Below the pieces are notes generated by a model. It had not been told where the DNA came from. It saw nothing but the letters and a program-made list of their open reading frames with translations, and did no database searches. Shown piece by piece: positions 12,206 through 19,830 of a stretch of 20,433 bases of DNA (its first letter is position 1; every line of letters begins with the position of its first letter). The position numbers were made by a program, and so were the translations under genes. Origin of the DNA: a virus; IMG/VR virus record IMGVR_UViG_3300011258_000957, positions 1 through 20,433 of that record. One strand, given 5' to 3'.

Positions 12206-14898
12206 TGAAAACGTTTTTTTTCAAAACCCCTGGCGGGTACGAAGTCGAAGCGCGGGCCAATGACCAAGAGGCGGCTCTTGATATTGTCCGCGATAACTGG
12301 CAAACCATGCCGCGAATTATTATGCGCGACGGTTCAAGCAGAGTTTTAGAATCGTCTGACGGCAAAAGAATGTTTGTCTCTCCTGGCGGGGCGTTTACTG
12401 ATGCGGCTAGGATTGATCAGGTTTTGCAAGGATCCGACCCGGGGAAGCTAGTCCGTGACGCTTGGGATCGAGACATCATAGCGCAAGCACCTACGGCGGC
12501 TAGAGTAAACCAATTCCTGCGGGGCTTGCCGGCGGTTGGTTCGTTTGTTGATGAGGCTTTAGGCGCTGTTGCTGGCGATGATGCTAAAACGGCAGCGCGA
12601 GCGTCTGCGGGGGCAATGACGCGACAGAGGCCGATTGAGTCGGCGGCGTTGCAATTGGGTGGCGCGGTTACGTCTTTGCCCGTTGTGGCGGCTGGCGCTG
12701 GTGCGGCTGGGATGGGCACAGCTCTATCTCGCACGGCTGATTTTGCGGCAAGAGGGTCAAGGCTTGCGCGCGTTGGCAAGGGCGCTGCGATTGGTGCTGG
12801 CTTGGGTGGCGCAGAGGGCGCTGTGTACGGCGCAGGAGAGGGCCAAGGCGGTATTTCTGATAGGGCGGGGGCGGCGGCGACTGGCGCGGGCCTTGGCGCG
12901 GGCTTTGGCGGCCTTTTAGGCGGGGCTGCTCCTATCGTTGGGGATATTGCGGGCAACGTTTGGAATTCTCTTTTTAGATCAGAAGAAAGCAAAATAGCGG
13001 CGCAGCTTGGAATTTCCAAAGAAGCGGCGGCGGTGATTAAAACCGTTGGGCTTGATGGCGGGGACGCTGGGGACGCATTGCGACGTATAGAGCAAGCCGG
13101 CGAACGGGGGATGCTTGCGGACGCTTCCGAGGCGTCGCGGGCGTTGCTTGATGCGGTCACAAAGGGCGATTTAGGCGCGGCGGATGTAGCCAAGCGTCGC
13201 GTTGATGCGCGGGCGGTTCAAAGTAAGGGCTTGCTTTCTGACGCAATGGACGCGGCGATGGGGGCGCCGCAAAGCGCCGCGCGCAGCCAGGCAGGTATTC
13301 GCGCGGCAACGCAGGGCCAGCGAAACGATTTGTACAATCAAGCGCTAACGCAAGAAATTGATTGGAGATCTCCGGCTGGCGAGCGGCTTGATGCACTTTT
13401 GCAAACAACCCCGCCGGAAGCTATGCGGGAGGCGCAAAAAGCTATGGGGCTGCGGTCAAGGGCTGATATCCTGCCCGATTATAGCGGGGAATTTGCGGAT
13501 CGGGTCACGTCGGCCAGCAATTTGACAGATGAGGCCAGAGAAATTGACAGTTTTTTTTCTGCATATAGGGACGTAGCCGCAAATCAGACGCGCCGCCCGA
13601 TGTCCGCGCTGGTTAAAACGTTCGGCGGCATATCGCCAGACGGTCGAGCGGCTGAGGAGCTGCGCGCAATGGGGGTCACATCCAGAACACACCCCGCGCT
13701 ATTCAGGCGCGGCGGACTGGATCGCTTGGACAATTTGGAGATTGGTATATTCCCGGATACCTTTGCGCTGCGATCGGCTGATGAAACGGGCAACTATGCA
13801 AACGAGGAGGCTGTACTGCGGGCGCTGGCTGATGAGCAATCAGGCGCGCGGGTTATGTCCGCAGAGGATCAAGCGGATGTTGCAATTATGTCTGAATTTG
13901 AGCAAATGCTGCCAGAAATGGAAGCCCGTCGCGCCGCTCTTGATGCGCAACGCCAATTTTCAACGGCGCCGCAAGAGGTTTCGGACGCTTTTCCGGTGCG
14001 GACTATTGAAGAGGCGGACCAGATTAAAAGGGCGCTTGATGACATGCAGCGCCGCGAGGGTGCTGGGTTGATGGGCGGGACGACGCAGCGGGCGCGCGAT
14101 TTAAGCCAGAGGTCTAGGGAAATCAGGGATGCTCTGACTGATATGTCGCCAGCGTACAAGGACGCTTTGGCGGCTGGATCTGATACAATCAGCAGGGTTC
14201 AAGCGGTCGAATTTGGGTCTGAACTTTTGCAGCGAGCAACAACGCGCGATAGTGTTAGCGACTTTATACAGCAAGCTGGGCCGGGTGACATGGCGGCGGC
14301 AAGGCAGGGCTTGCGCGGCGCAATTGATGAAATCATGGCTAATGTGGGCGCGGTTGCTAGTGATCCAAACGTTGACGCTCGGACGGTATCTGAGACGCTT
14401 AGACGTTTATCGTCCCCTGCGGCTCGGCAGAAAATAGCAGACGTTTTAGGCGATGACGCGGGCGCAGTGTTTAGGGCGCTAGATGAGGCATCAGTTGCAA
14501 TTCAGTTGCGCGCGGGGATCGCGGAAAATAGCAAAACGGCAATCCGGCAATCAACAGATCAAATGATTGGCCGGGTTACTAGACCGGGCGTGATCGGCAC
14601 AGCAGCCCGAGGCGAGGCCGTCAACACGGCCAAGGAATTCACGCGGATGTTGACGGGCCTTACATCCGAATTTGATGCACGGCAAAAATCTGCAATATAT
14701 CGCGATATAGCGGAAGTCCTGACGCGCCAAGACACAAAACAATCTAGGGACGCTTTGCGGCTGGTCGATAAAATGCGGAACTCCCAAAAGCTGACAGAGC
14801 AAGAGCGCAGTTTTCTTGCTCGGGTGGTGTCGGGGGTGTCGGGTGCCGTAACTGGCGGATTATTAGGGCGCGGCGTTGCGCAGGAAGAAAGCCAATAA
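12205..14898 (+). CDS. Large internal virion / DNA ejection protein
   Basis: This 897-residue protein starts with a one-base TGATG overlap. Residues 1-60 form a small N-terminal part ([17 protein letters not shown] and onward). Residues 148-175 and 192-255 are hydrophobic and Gly/Ala-rich (for example GKGAAIGAGLGGAEGAVYGA and AGAAATGAGLGAGFGGLLGG), which is typical of phage ejection proteins thought to insert into the host envelope. The rest, to about 890, is helical and charged with no recognised enzyme motif, and a second short Gly-rich stretch ends the protein. By analogy with large internal proteins of podoviruses it would be packed in the head and form part of a channel for DNA entry. 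It follows the SLT protein directly. Confidence 0.75.
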   Translation: MKTFFFKTPGGYEVEARANDQEAALDIVRDNWQTMPRIIMRDGSSRVLESSDGKRMFVSPGGAFTDAARIDQVLQGSDPGKLVRDAWDRDIIAQAPTAARVNQFLRGLPAVGSFVDEALGAVAGDDAKTAARASAGAMTRQRPIESAALQLGGAVTSLPVVAAGAGAAGMGTALSRTADFAARGSRLARVGKGAAIGAGLGGAEGAVYGAGEGQGGISDRAGAAATGAGLGAGFGGLLGGAAPIVGDIAGNVWNSLFRSEESKIAAQLGISKEAAAVIKTVGLDGGDAGDALRRIEQAGERGMLADASEASRALLDAVTKGDLGAADVAKRRVDARAVQSKGLLSDAMDAAMGAPQSAARSQAGIRAATQGQRNDLYNQALTQEIDWRSPAGERLDALLQTTPPEAMREAQKAMGLRSRADILPDYSGEFADRVTSASNLTDEAREIDSFFSAYRDVAANQTRRPMSALVKTFGGISPDGRAAEELRAMGVTSRTHPALFRRGGLDRLDNLEIGIFPDTFALRSADETGNYANEEAVLRALADEQSGARVMSAEDQADVAIMSEFEQMLPEMEARRAALDAQRQFSTAPQEVSDAFPVRTIEEADQIKRALDDMQRREGAGLMGGTTQRARDLSQRSREIRDALTDMSPAYKDALAAGSDTISRVQAVEFGSELLQRATTRDSVSDFIQQAGPGDMAAARQGLRGAIDEIMANVGAVASDPNVDARTVSETLRRLSSPAARQKIADVLGDDAGAVFRALDEASVAIQLRAGIAENSKTAIRQSTDQMIGRVTRPGVIGTAARGEAVNTAKEFTRMLTGLTSEFDARQKSAIYRDIAEVLTRQDTKQSRDALRLVDKMRNSQKLTEQERSFLARVVSGVSGAVTGGLLGRGVAQEESQ

Positions 14899-14899
14899 A

Positions 14900-16954
14900 A
14901 TGCAGCCAAAATCACTGACTGACACGGACATTTCCAGCGCTATAAAATCAGCAATTACGGATGCGGTTGCATATATTGACTCTGAGATCGGCCCCGATCG
15001 CATACGCGCGGACAAATATTTTCGCGGGGAGACAACCATAGATCACGAAGAGGGCCGAAGCAAGGTTGTTGCTACAAAGTGCCGCGACACAGTGCGGGCA
15101 ATCAAGCCGGCGTTGATGCGCGTTTTTTTGCAGTCTGGCGATCCTGTAGAATTCTCACCAACCCGCAAGGATGCTATCCTAGACGCGCAAACTCGCACAG
15201 CCTTTGCTCGCCGGATTTTTGAAGAAAACAACGGTTTTATGAGGCTTAACGATGCGTTCCATGATGCGTTGATCAAGAAAACTGGCATTTTAAAGGTTTA
15301 TTACGATGAAACGCAAGAATTTGAATATGACGAATACTCCCAGATAACTATTGAGCAAGCGCAATTTGTCGCTGCCCAACAGGGCGTTGAAGTTTTTGAA
15401 GTGAAGCAGGACGCTGAAACGGGTTTGGTTTATTTGAAAGTCGGCAAAACTAGCGAAAGCGGGTGCATAAAAATTGACAGCATAGCGCCAGAAGATTTTT
15501 TCATTGATCGCGGCGCGGTGTCTTTGGATAATTGCTTTGTTTGCGGACACTCGACGGCTGCGCGCGTTGGCGATTTGGTCGAATTGGGTTTTGATTTTGA
15601 CCAGATTTATCGCTTGGCTGACGGCGATGGCGAAACGGACATGAGCGGCGAGCTTGCCCAGCGTTTGGACGGATCAATTGATGGCCAAGATGATTCGCCT
15701 AATGACCCGTCTATGCGTAAAATTTTGTTTACAGAGGCGTATATGAGAATTGACGTTGATGGCACTGGGGTTCCTGTTTTGCATAAATTTTTATGCGCAG
15801 GCACTAGCTATGATGTCATTGATTACGAGCTGGCCGATCAAGTGCCTTTTGCAGTTTTTGAGGTAGACCCAGAACCGCATACTTTTTTCGGGCGGTCGCT
15901 AGTTGAAATAATCGAGCAAGATCAGGACGCAAGCACGGCATTGCTGCGCGGATTGATTGACAACGTGGGGATGATGAACAACCCGCGACTTGTAGTCAAT
16001 GATGCCATGGTCGTCATGGATGATTTAATGAACGGCGAACAGGGCGCAATTGTGCGCGCTGAGGATGTTAACGCGGTTCGGGAAATGGTCGTCGGATCCG
16101 CGGCAAGCACGGCGCTGCCTGCAATTTCATATTTTGATGAAGCGATACGCGGGAAAACTGGCGTTTCTGGCGCGGGTCAGGGACTTGATGCTGACGCATT
16201 GCAAAGTCAAACGGCGGCGGGTGTTAACGCAGCCGTACAGGCGGCGACAGCGGTCGGTGAACTAATAGCCAGAACCCTAGCGGAAAGCGGAATGAAACAG
16301 CTTTTCCGGTTGATTGTGAGGCTTGCGGCGCAGCACCCAAAGCCTGACGAGATGGTGCGCGTTGACGGCCAGTATATACCAGTAGATCCGACAAGTTGGG
16401 GGACGGATTTGTCAATGCTGGTCAACATTGGGCTTGGCAACAACCAGCGCGATGAGAAAATTATTGCGCTTAACCAAATGCAACAATTTCAAATGCAAAT
16501 ATTGGGCACAATGGGCCTTGGCAATGGGCTTGTCGGCTTGTCTGGGCTAAGAAACACAATGGCCGATTTATTAAAGATTTCTGGACTGAACGATGCCGAT
16601 CGCTACATGATACCGCTTACGTTAGAAATGGAACAGCAAATGATGCAACAAGCGGCGCAACAGGCGGGCCAAGGCGCGCAAGCCCCTGACCCTGGCGCAG
16701 CATTGGCGCAGGCCGAGATGGGCAAGGCGAAAATTAGGGCGCAGGTTGACATGCAGAAAGCGGCGGCGGCCAATAGCATCAAGGTTGCAGATATGATGCG
16801 CAACGACGATTTGCAGCGCGATAAGATGGCCCAAGACTTAGCCCTTGGCGCGGCCAAGATTGCCGGCCAATATGGTTCGACAGTGGACACTGCGCAAATC
16901 CGAGCCGCTCAGCAGGCGCCGCGATCGGCAGAGGGTGGTGTGTCAAATGGATGA
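14900..16954 (+). CDS. Portal protein
   Basis: This 684-residue protein starts at the ATG at 14900, one base after the preceding stop, with AGGAAG at 14882-14887; an upstream in-frame codon at 14876 lies in the previous gene. Residues 45-130 (DKYFRGETTIDHEEGRSKVV, then CRDTVRAIKPALMRVF, then FMRLNDAFHDALIKKTGILK) match the clip and stem region of large podovirus portals. Residues 300-360 contain PFAVFEVDPEPHTFFGRSLV and LRGLIDNVGMMNNPRLVV, also typical. A long Gln/Ala helical C-terminus (about 590-680) fits a crown or barrel. The portal is a twelve-subunit ring at one head vertex through which terL packs DNA. It is followed by scaffold and capsid genes. Confidence 0.85.
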   Translation: MQPKSLTDTDISSAIKSAITDAVAYIDSEIGPDRIRADKYFRGETTIDHEEGRSKVVATKCRDTVRAIKPALMRVFLQSGDPVEFSPTRKDAILDAQTRTAFARRIFEENNGFMRLNDAFHDALIKKTGILKVYYDETQEFEYDEYSQITIEQAQFVAAQQGVEVFEVKQDAETGLVYLKVGKTSESGCIKIDSIAPEDFFIDRGAVSLDNCFVCGHSTAARVGDLVELGFDFDQIYRLADGDGETDMSGELAQRLDGSIDGQDDSPNDPSMRKILFTEAYMRIDVDGTGVPVLHKFLCAGTSYDVIDYELADQVPFAVFEVDPEPHTFFGRSLVEIIEQDQDASTALLRGLIDNVGMMNNPRLVVNDAMVVMDDLMNGEQGAIVRAEDVNAVREMVVGSAASTALPAISYFDEAIRGKTGVSGAGQGLDADALQSQTAAGVNAAVQAATAVGELIARTLAESGMKQLFRLIVRLAAQHPKPDEMVRVDGQYIPVDPTSWGTDLSMLVNIGLGNNQRDEKIIALNQMQQFQMQILGTMGLGNGLVGLSGLRNTMADLLKISGLNDADRYMIPLTLEMEQQMMQQAAQQAGQGAQAPDPGAALAQAEMGKAKIRAQVDMQKAAAANSIKVADMMRNDDLQRDKMAQDLALGAAKIAGQYGSTVDTAQIRAAQQAPRSAEGGVSNG

Positions 16955-17189
16955 CATCACTTTAGGCAACCGCGCGCGCGAGTTAATGAATGACGACGCT
17001 TTAATGCAAGTATTTAAGCTATGCCGGGAAAGATATGTAGGGCAAATGGTTAATCCTAATTCAACGGATGAAAACGTTTTGCATTCGCGGAGAAAATTGC
17101 TTGCGCTTGGTCAATTACAGCTTGATATGCGCAACATAGTGACACAGGGCGAAAAACAGGTTACACTTAGAAAGGGCGGCACCTCATGA
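16947..17189 (+). CDS. Small protein between portal and scaffold
   Basis: This 80-residue protein starts at the ATG at 16947, eight bases before the portal stop ends. It is helical and charged: ARELMNDDALMQVFKLCRER, then YVGQMVNPNSTDENVLHSRR and KLLALGQLQLDMRNIVTQGE. Small helical proteins with this layout (a short helix, a tyrosine-led segment, then an R-x-K-L helix) are commonly encoded between portal and scaffold in podovirus-like genomes; their function is unknown. Its stop overlaps the scaffold start by ATGA. No domain is recognised. Confidence 0.7.
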   Translation: MDDITLGNRARELMNDDALMQVFKLCRERYVGQMVNPNSTDENVLHSRRKLLALGQLQLDMRNIVTQGEKQVTLRKGGTS

Positions 17190-18142
17190 ACGAGACCGAG
17201 TTAAACAATTTTGCTGACCAATTGTTAGCACCAGAAGAGACACAAGAGGCAGGCGCCACCCCGCAAGCGGACGCGTCACAAGAAACGCCAGACGGTGAGG
17301 AAGAACCGCAGGGGGCCGGTGAAGCCCTTGAGGAAGTGACGGAAGCGGAAGCTGAAAGCGCTGACGATGTTGAAGGCGTAGCAGATGAACCCGAGGCGAT
17401 CGAAGAAAGCAAGACTTTCACCGTCAAAGTTGACGGCAGGGAAGTAAATGTTTCTCTTGATGAGCTTACCCGGGGTTATTCTGGCCAGGCGTATATTCAG
17501 CAAAGAATGCAGGAAGCTGCGACCCACAGAAAGCAAGTGGAGCAAGCCCGCCAGCAATTGAGCGCAGAGCGTCAACAATTTGTTGATTTGCAGCAGCAAA
17601 TACAGACAAACGGTGCTTTGCAGAAACCCACCCCGCCGGAGCCGTCGCTTTCGCAATCAGATCCGTTTGCATATATGCAGCAAAATGCCCAATATCAGCA
17701 CGATATACAGCAATTTGATGCGCAACAGCAACAGATCCGCTTGCAGTACGAGCAACACCAGCAGGCAGAAAGCCAAGCAATGCAAGCCCATTTGCATGAA
17801 CAACGTGAAATCATGCTGGAAACTATCCCAGAGTTGCGGGATGAGACCACGCGTGAAAAATTTACGGCGGACATGGTAAAAACAGCACAAGACGTTTACG
17901 GATTGAGCGCTGATCAAGTGGGGTCCGTGACGGATGCGCGGCAAGTCAACATTTTGGCTGATGCGATGCGTTACCAGCAGCTAAAGGCCGCGAAGCCGAT
18001 TGAGGTGTCTAGGCCAGCGCGAACAGTCAAGCCAACAGCTAAGGGCAAAAAGACAAGCTCTGAGGTGCGGCGCAATGCAATTCAAGCGGCAAAAAAGACC
18101 CAGACGAATGATGACTGGGCGTCGCTTATTTTCAAAGAGTAG
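17186..18142 (+). CDS. Capsid scaffolding protein
   Basis: This 318-residue protein is strongly acidic over residues 15-75, then has a short folded patch (FTVKVDGREVNVSLDELTRG). A long Gln-rich helix follows, likely to be a coiled coil (HRKQVEQARQQLSAERQQFV, later QQFDAQQQQIRLQYEQHQQA). The C-terminus is basic (ARTVKPTAKGKKTSSEVRRN). Acidic N-terminus, central coil and basic end are the usual build of phage scaffolds, which guide capsid assembly and bind coat subunits through the basic tail. It lies immediately before the major capsid gene, as expected. Confidence 0.85.
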   Translation: MNETELNNFADQLLAPEETQEAGATPQADASQETPDGEEEPQGAGEALEEVTEAEAESADDVEGVADEPEAIEESKTFTVKVDGREVNVSLDELTRGYSGQAYIQQRMQEAATHRKQVEQARQQLSAERQQFVDLQQQIQTNGALQKPTPPEPSLSQSDPFAYMQQNAQYQHDIQQFDAQQQQIRLQYEQHQQAESQAMQAHLHEQREIMLETIPELRDETTREKFTADMVKTAQDVYGLSADQVGSVTDARQVNILADAMRYQQLKAAKPIEVSRPARTVKPTAKGKKTSSEVRRNAIQAAKKTQTNDDWASLIFKE

Positions 18143-18151
18143 GAAATACTT

Positions 18152-19108
18152 ATGGCACAGCCAGCCAACACGTTCGACAGTTACGATCAAGTCGGGATTC
18201 GCGAGGATTTGAGCGATGTGATCCACAACATTTCACCGGAGGAGACGCCGTTTTACACAGCTTGCGTCAAGACCTCGGCTGAAAATACATATGCTGAACA
18301 TCAAACCGAGGCTTTGCGGGCGTCGGCAGACAATAAGCATATCGAGGGCGACGACACGACGGCAAGCGCGGTCACGCCAACAACGCGGCTTGGAAATTAC
18401 ACCCAAATTTTCAAAAACGCCGTCATCACAACCGGCACGGACAAGGGCTTGAAGAAAGCTGGGCGCGGTCGCGAAATGGCGCGCCAGATCGTCAAGGCCG
18501 CAAAAGAGCAAAAACTGGACATTGAAAAGGCGCTGTTTGCAAATAATGCGCGCGTAGCTGGCAACAGCACCACCGCCCGCGAATTGGCTGGGGCGCCAGC
18601 TTGGTTGATTTCCAACGTTGATTTTGTCAGCGCAAGCTCTGGCGCAAATCCAACCGGGGACGGCACGGACGCGCGCACAGATAGCGGCGCCCCCACTGCA
18701 TTTACTCAGACAAAGTTTAATTCGGTTATGCAGTCTATTTGGACTAGCGGCGGCAAGCCTGACGTTTGCTATCTTAGCTCGTTTCAAATGAATGTGGCGC
18801 AGGGCTTCACCGGGAACAACGCGCAGCGCGCGACGATCGGCGCAGAGCAAAATAAAGTTGTTGACTTTATGTCCGTCTACGTCACGCCGTGGGGTACTGT
18901 TAAATTTGTTCCTACGCGGGAAAACCGGAGCCGTGACGTGTTTATCATGCAATCGGACATGTGGGCGGTTCCAACCTTGCGCGCGACTAAAACGGAGGCG
19001 TTGGCTAAGACTGGCGACAATGACAAGCGCCAAGTCGTTACGGAGTTGACGCTGCACTGTTTGAACGAGGCCGCGTCTGGTATCGTTGCTGATAACAGCA
19101 CGTCGTAA
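18152..19108 (+). CDS. Major capsid protein (DUF5309 / SU10-like, HK97 fold)
   Basis: This 318-residue protein opens with AQPANTFDSYDQVGIREDLS, then DVIHNISPEETPF, the signature start of the DUF5309 capsid family, in which a short N-terminal arm precedes the HK97-type core. Further family phrases are IFKNAVITTGTDKGLKKAGR and AEQNKVVDFMSVYVTPWGTV, with the final strand RDVFIMQSDMWAVPTLR. It forms the icosahedral shell. The binding site AGGAAA (18141-18146) lies a suitable distance before the ATG, and the gene is separated from scaffold by nine bases. The gene ends just before a strong hairpin. Confidence 0.93.
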   Translation: MAQPANTFDSYDQVGIREDLSDVIHNISPEETPFYTACVKTSAENTYAEHQTEALRASADNKHIEGDDTTASAVTPTTRLGNYTQIFKNAVITTGTDKGLKKAGRGREMARQIVKAAKEQKLDIEKALFANNARVAGNSTTARELAGAPAWLISNVDFVSASSGANPTGDGTDARTDSGAPTAFTQTKFNSVMQSIWTSGGKPDVCYLSSFQMNVAQGFTGNNAQRATIGAEQNKVVDFMSVYVTPWGTVKFVPTRENRSRDVFIMQSDMWAVPTLRATKTEALAKTGDNDKRQVVTELTLHCLNEAASGIVADNSTS

Positions 19109-19115
19109 AGTTAGG

Positions 19116-19140
19116 GCGGGGGCAATGCCCCCGCTTTATT
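19116..19140 (+). terminator. Hairpin terminator after the capsid gene, with a competing arm
   Basis: GCGGGGGC (19116-19123) pairs perfectly with GCCCCCGC (19127-19134) across a 3-base AAT loop, and TTTATT follows. This is a Rho-independent terminator with a weak T tract. A third arm, GTGGGGGC (19145-19152), can pair with the same GCCCCCGC with one G-U pair and a 10-base loop. That pairing would cover the ribosome binding site of the gene at 19156. Confidence 0.75.
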
Positions 19141-19155
19141 CCAAGTGGGGGCTTT

Positions 19156-19437
19156 ATGAGTAAAGTTGAATTTCGCGTTACGTGCGCAGGCATGTTTGTT
19201 GACGGTCGGTTGCTTAAAAAAGGTGAAACTTTTTTTTGGGATTTGGAAACGGCAGAAAACCAGCGATCTATTAAACCGCATTTGACATTTGAAAGGGCCG
19301 CAAATGAAAACGCAACAGCGAATACTGGACCAAGACGGCAAAATAATAATCCACCAGCGGCACGATGTGACGGGGATGTTGGGCTTGACGGCAGCAATGC
19401 GAAACGAAAGCCGGGGCGACCTAGGAAAAGAAAATAA
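19156..19437 (+). CDS. Small protein with AT-hook-like basic end
   Basis: This 93-residue protein has the G-rich binding site GGGGG (19147-19151) just upstream. Residues 1-50 form a small beta-type domain (VEFRVTCAGMFVDGRLLKKG, then ETFFWDLE), similar in style to small phage proteins placed after the capsid gene. Residues 50-80 are Asn/Ala-rich, and the end KPGRPRKRK resembles an AT-hook (G-R-P core) that binds the minor groove of DNA. Its last 134 bases also code, in another frame, for the N-terminus of the protein at 19304. Function is unknown; a head-completion or DNA-contacting role is possible. Confidence 0.65.
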   Translation: MSKVEFRVTCAGMFVDGRLLKKGETFFWDLETAENQRSIKPHLTFERAANENATANTGPRRQNNNPPAARCDGDVGLDGSNAKRKPGRPRKRK

Positions 19438-19591
19438 ATTAGCGGCCAATGTCCCAATGAAGTTGTTTTACGAATGGGCGAAAAAATGGGGCGTTAATTA
19501 TAACGATTCAGACGCAATGCAGGATGTGCTTGCGCGCGAATTGAACGACAGCAACAACGCGCATTTGCGCGTATGGACAGGGGACTTTTAA
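19304..19591 (+). CDS. Conserved-type small phage protein overlapping the previous gene
   Basis: This 95-residue protein starts at the ATG at 19304 with GAAAGGG (19291-19297) six bases upstream, inside the preceding gene but in the +1 frame. The C-terminal half (KLFYEWAKKWGVNYNDSDAM, then QDVLARELNDSNNAHLRVWT) resembles a short phage protein family with a W-x-x-K-W-G-V segment and an E-L-N-D end. The N-terminal part (GKIIIHQRHDVTGMLG) also looks family-like. It is polar and probably cytoplasmic or virion-associated; the role is not known. The frame is supported by its own binding site and by the TAATG junction to the next gene. Confidence 0.7.
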   Translation: MKTQQRILDQDGKIIIHQRHDVTGMLGLTAAMRNESRGDLGKENKLAANVPMKLFYEWAKKWGVNYNDSDAMQDVLARELNDSNNAHLRVWTGDF

Positions 19592-19830
19592 TGTCTTTAG
19601 TGCACCCACAAGACCCAGGCCGGGAGTTTTTCAACATCACGGCAAGCAATTCAACAAACATTTCTTTTCGTGGGCTGTACGTTGGCTCGGGCGGGGACGT
19701 TAAAATCAAAGATGAAGGCGGCGCTGATATTGTTTTTTCAGATCTGGCGGCCGGCATGATTCACCCCATCGGCGGTCAGCGCGTTTACTCGACGGGGACC
19801 ACGGCTTCAAACATTATCGGCGTTAAGTAA
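19591..19830 (+). CDS. Small beta-structured phage virion protein
   Basis: This 79-residue protein starts with a TAATG overlap, with ACAGGGGA at 19577-19584. The sequence FFNITASNSTNISFRGLYVG, then GGDVKIKDEGGADIVFSDLA, then a final block (RVYSTGTTASNIIGV) follows a pattern common in small phage proteins encoded near head genes: I-T-x-S-x-S-T, then L-Y-V-G-x-G-G, then a V-x-F strand, an A-G-x-I-x-P-I turn, and a T-G-T-T-A-x-N-I end. It is likely an all-beta decoration, spike or fibre-base protein. That role is inferred from context. Confidence 0.7.
   Translation: MSLVHPQDPGREFFNITASNSTNISFRGLYVGSGGDVKIKDEGGADIVFSDLAAGMIHPIGGQRVYSTGTTASNIIGVK

Noticed and set aside
12417-13193. Minus-strand ORF of 258 codons opposite the ejection protein gene
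   Set aside because: Its Ala/Pro/Ser-rich composition is the mirror of Gly/Ala codons on the plus strand; no promoter or neighbouring minus-strand gene supports it.
17186-18142. Tape measure protein
   Set aside because: The Gln-rich coiled gene has the acidic N-terminus and basic C-terminus of a scaffold and lies directly before the capsid gene.
18233-19057. Long minus-strand ORF (274 codons) opposite the capsid gene
   Set aside because: It is fully contained in a clear DUF5309-type capsid gene; the translation has no recognisable motif and there is no minus-strand operon.
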